From Microbacteriaceae bacterium (GTDB lineage: Bacteria > Actinomycetota > Actinomycetes > Actinomycetales > Microbacteriaceae), in NCBI GenBank assembly GCA_947455385.1, contig CANGNR010000059.1, positions 1 through 7,186 on the forward strand: DNA of 7,186 nucleotides. The letters run 5' to 3'. Numbering within the stretch: position 1 is the first letter of the stretch; the number at the start of each line of letters is the position of its first letter. Below are positions 5,460-7,186 of this stretch, one piece after another. The position numbers and the translations under genes were made by a program. The notes under the pieces were generated by a model, which was given only the letters and a program-made list of their open reading frames with translations, made no database searches and was not told the DNA's origin.

Positions 5460-6620
5460 TTGCCTGCAGTAAACCTCGGTCTTCCGAAGACCCCACCACC
5501 AGTTTTGGCTCCTCGTCGCAAGACCAGGCAGATCATGGTTGGCAAGGTCGCAGTGGGCGGAGACGCGCCAATCTCGGTGCAGTCCATGTGCACCACGAAG
5601 ACCACCGACGTCAACGAAACCCTTCAGCAGATTGCCGAGCTAACCGCATCGGGCTGTGACATCGTTCGCGTGGCTGTGCCAAGCCAGGATGACGCCGACC
5701 GCCTGCACCTCATTGCGCGCAAGTCGCAGATTCCGGTCATCGCCGACATTCACTTTCAGCCCAAGTACGTATTTCAGGCGATCGATGCCGGTTGCGGTGC
5801 CGTTCGAGTCAACCCTGGCAACATTCGTCAGTTTGACGACCAGGTCGGCGCTATCGCCAAGGCAGCCAAGGATGCTGGCGTCTCGATTCGCATCGGCGTG
5901 AACGCGGGTTCGCTAGACCCTCGACTGCTGCAAAAGTACGGCAAGGCAACCCCCGAGGCTCTGGTTGAGTCGGCGGTCTGGGAGGCCAGCCTCTTCGAGG
6001 AGCACGACTTTCACGACTTCAAGATCTCGGTCAAGCACAACGACCCCGTGGTCATGGTTCGCGCCTACGAACTGCTAGCCGAGCGCGGCGACTGGCCGCT
6101 GCACCTGGGCGTCACCGAGGCGGGCCCAGCGTTTCAGGGCACCATCAAGTCATCTGTTGCGTTTGGCGCACTGCTCAGCAAGGGCATAGGCGACACCATC
6201 CGTGTTTCGCTCTCGGCGCCACCCGTCGAAGAGATCAAGGTTGGCTCGCAGATTCTCGAGTCGCTCAACCTGCGCCCGCGCAAGCTCGAGATTGTCTCTT
6301 GCCCATCGTGCGGCCGCGCCCAGGTTGACGTTTACAAGCTTGCCAACGACGTGACCAGCGGTCTCGAAAAGATGACCGTGCCGCTTCGAGTGGCCGTTAT
6401 GGGGTGCGTCGTGAATGGTCCCGGCGAGGCTCGCGAGGCCGACCTCGGTGTGGCATCGGGCAACGGCAAGGGCCAGATCTTCGTCAAGGGCGAGGTCATC
6501 AAGACAGTGCCCGAAGACCAGATCGTGGCGACCCTAATCGAAGAGGCAAACCGCATCGCGGCCACCATGGACCCTGCCCTCGTCGGCATCCCTCAGGTAG
6601 TAGTCGCACAAAAGGATTAG
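5460..6620 (+). CDS. ispG: 4-hydroxy-3-methylbut-2-en-1-yl diphosphate synthase (IspG/GcpE)
   Basis: A 386-residue [4Fe-4S] enzyme that reductively opens 2-C-methyl-D-erythritol 2,4-cyclodiphosphate to HMBPP, the penultimate MEP step. The N-terminal two-thirds is the TIM-barrel part, with VAVGGDAPISVQSM (30-43), DIVRVAVP (67-74) and GAVRVNPGN (113-121). The C-terminal cluster domain supplies C281 and C284 (CPSCGR) and C316 (GCVVNGPGE), with the fourth ligand expected to be E323. These correspond to C270, C273, C305 and E312 of the E. coli enzyme. The length is that of the compact bacterial form, without the plant-type insertion. Translation starts at a TTG with a well-placed GGAG. It lies 44 bp after the protease and 24 bp before proS, so this stretch supplies two MEP enzymes; electrons would come from a ferredoxin or flavodoxin system encoded elsewhere. 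Confidence 0.97.
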   Translation: MPAVNLGLPKTPPPVLAPRRKTRQIMVGKVAVGGDAPISVQSMCTTKTTDVNETLQQIAELTASGCDIVRVAVPSQDDADRLHLIARKSQIPVIADIHFQPKYVFQAIDAGCGAVRVNPGNIRQFDDQVGAIAKAAKDAGVSIRIGVNAGSLDPRLLQKYGKATPEALVESAVWEASLFEEHDFHDFKISVKHNDPVVMVRAYELLAERGDWPLHLGVTEAGPAFQGTIKSSVAFGALLSKGIGDTIRVSLSAPPVEEIKVGSQILESLNLRPRKLEIVSCPSCGRAQVDVYKLANDVTSGLEKMTVPLRVAVMGCVVNGPGEAREADLGVASGNGKGQIFVKGEVIKTVPEDQIVATLIEEANRIAATMDPALVGIPQVVVAQKD

Positions 6621-6631
6621 CGCTCGGCGGG

Positions 6632-6644
6632 TAACATAGCCGTT
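6632..6644 (+). promoter_or_regulatory. likely leaderless proS promoter (-10 box)
   Basis: TAACAT (6632-6637) is a strong match to the actinobacterial TANNNT -10, and 7 nt separate it from the proS ATG at 6645. No Shine-Dalgarno-like purine run precedes that ATG (the preceding bases are AGCCGTT), which favours a transcript beginning at the start codon. The -35 region falls at the end of ispG and is not recognisable. Confidence 0.5.
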
Positions 6645-7186
6645 ATGCCTATCCGTCTTTCATCACTGTTCTTGCGCACCTTGCGCGAAGACCCGGCCGA
6701 GGCCGAGGTTCAAAGCCACAAGTTGCTGCTGCGCGCCGGCTATATTCGCCGCGCCGCCCCCGGTGTCTACACCTGGCTGCCGCTTGGCCTCGCAGTGAAG
6801 GCGAAGATCGAGAAGGTCGTTCGCGAAGAGATGGCCAACGCCGGCGCACAAGAGGTGTTCTTTCCGGCTCTGCTGCCTCGTGAGCCATTCGAGGCCACCG
6901 GTCGATGGACCGAATATGGCGACAACCTGTTTCGCCTTCAAGACCGCAAGAAGGCCGATTACCTCCTAGCGCCAACGCACGAAGAGATGTTCACCCTGCT
7001 GGTCAAAGACCTCTATTCGTCTTACAAAGACCTACCTCTGGCGCTCTATCAGATTCAGAACAAGTACCGTGACGAGGCCCGACCTCGCGCCGGTCTGCTT
7101 CGAGGTCGCGAGTTCGTCATGAAAGACGCCTACTCCTTTGATGTCACGGATGAAGGCCTGCGCGCCGCATACCAGGCGCAGCGTGA
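6645..7186 (+). CDS. proS: prolyl-tRNA synthetase, N-terminal part
   Basis: The first 180 codons of proline--tRNA ligase, open to the window edge. The enzyme charges tRNA-Pro with proline in the cytosol. The class II catalytic core is visible: the motif 1 region (AAPGVYTWLPLGLAVKAKIE, about 37-56), the TxE-type proline and ATP site APTHEEMFT (109-117), and motif 2 with its loop (NKYRDEARPRAGLLRGREF, 139-157), followed by MKDAYSF (159-165). The start MPIRLSSLFLRTLRE and this motif spelling indicate the bacterial-type ProRS (about 570-590 residues in full). That type carries an editing (INS) domain between motifs 2 and 3, which would lie beyond the window. The ATG has no Shine-Dalgarno but a good -10 just ahead, so the gene probably has its own leaderless promoter although only 24 bp separate it from ispG. 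Confidence 0.97.
   Translation, partial: MPIRLSSLFLRTLREDPAEAEVQSHKLLLRAGYIRRAAPGVYTWLPLGLAVKAKIEKVVREEMANAGAQEVFFPALLPREPFEATGRWTEYGDNLFRLQDRKKADYLLAPTHEEMFTLLVKDLYSSYKDLPLALYQIQNKYRDEARPRAGLLRGREFVMKDAYSFDVTDEGLRAAYQAQR

Noticed and set aside
1..7186. Mobile elements, CRISPR arrays, tRNA/rRNA genes and defence systems.
   Set aside because: I saw no transposase, integrase, direct-repeat array, tRNA-like cloverleaf or rRNA segment. The window is almost fully occupied by metabolic and housekeeping genes.

Overview
The window looks like ordinary chromosomal DNA of a high-GC actinobacterium. GC is roughly 60% by eye, not computed. The protein sequences read like Actinobacteria, most plausibly Microbacteriaceae or a close relative. 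The strongest clue is the order dxr, M50 site-2 protease, ispG. This is the actinobacterial arrangement also known from Mycobacterium tuberculosis (Rv2870c-Rv2869c-Rv2868c). Genus cannot be decided from the window.

Left part (about 1-2864): a small catabolic block. The first 106 bases hold the last 34 codons of a plus-strand membrane protein that resembles the C-terminus of PotC-type polyamine ABC permeases. Converging on it from the minus strand is a two-gene unit. The upstream gene is gabT, a 4-aminobutyrate transaminase. The downstream gene, 37 bp after it, is a second class III PLP aminotransferase related to glutamate-1-semialdehyde aminomutases but with altered motifs. Together they suggest uptake and breakdown of putrescine, GABA or related amines. 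The aldehyde dehydrogenase and the other transporter subunits would have to lie outside the window.

Right part (2958-7186): a plus-strand housekeeping block. It holds dxr (second step of the MEP isoprenoid pathway), an RseP/Rip1-like intramembrane zinc metalloprotease, ispG (a later MEP step, Fe-S enzyme) and the first 180 codons of proS (prolyl-tRNA synthetase). dxr and gabT are divergent across a 93-bp region that must carry both promoters. It also holds a perfect 6-bp inverted repeat next to the gabT start.

All intergenic gaps are short (24-93 bp), so there is no gene-free stretch over 300 bases. No RNA gene, CRISPR array, insertion sequence, prophage or convincing intrinsic terminator was seen. 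The most notable non-coding pattern is a TANNNT-like -10 box (imperfect at dxr) placed 6-7 nt before the ATG of gabT, dxr, rseP and proS. That is the arrangement expected of leaderless actinobacterial transcripts. The two remaining internal starts (ispG and the second aminotransferase) have Shine-Dalgarno sequences instead. I found no evidence of a novel multi-gene system. The points most worth a second look are the atypical aminotransferase, the shortened Dxr and the leaderless pattern.
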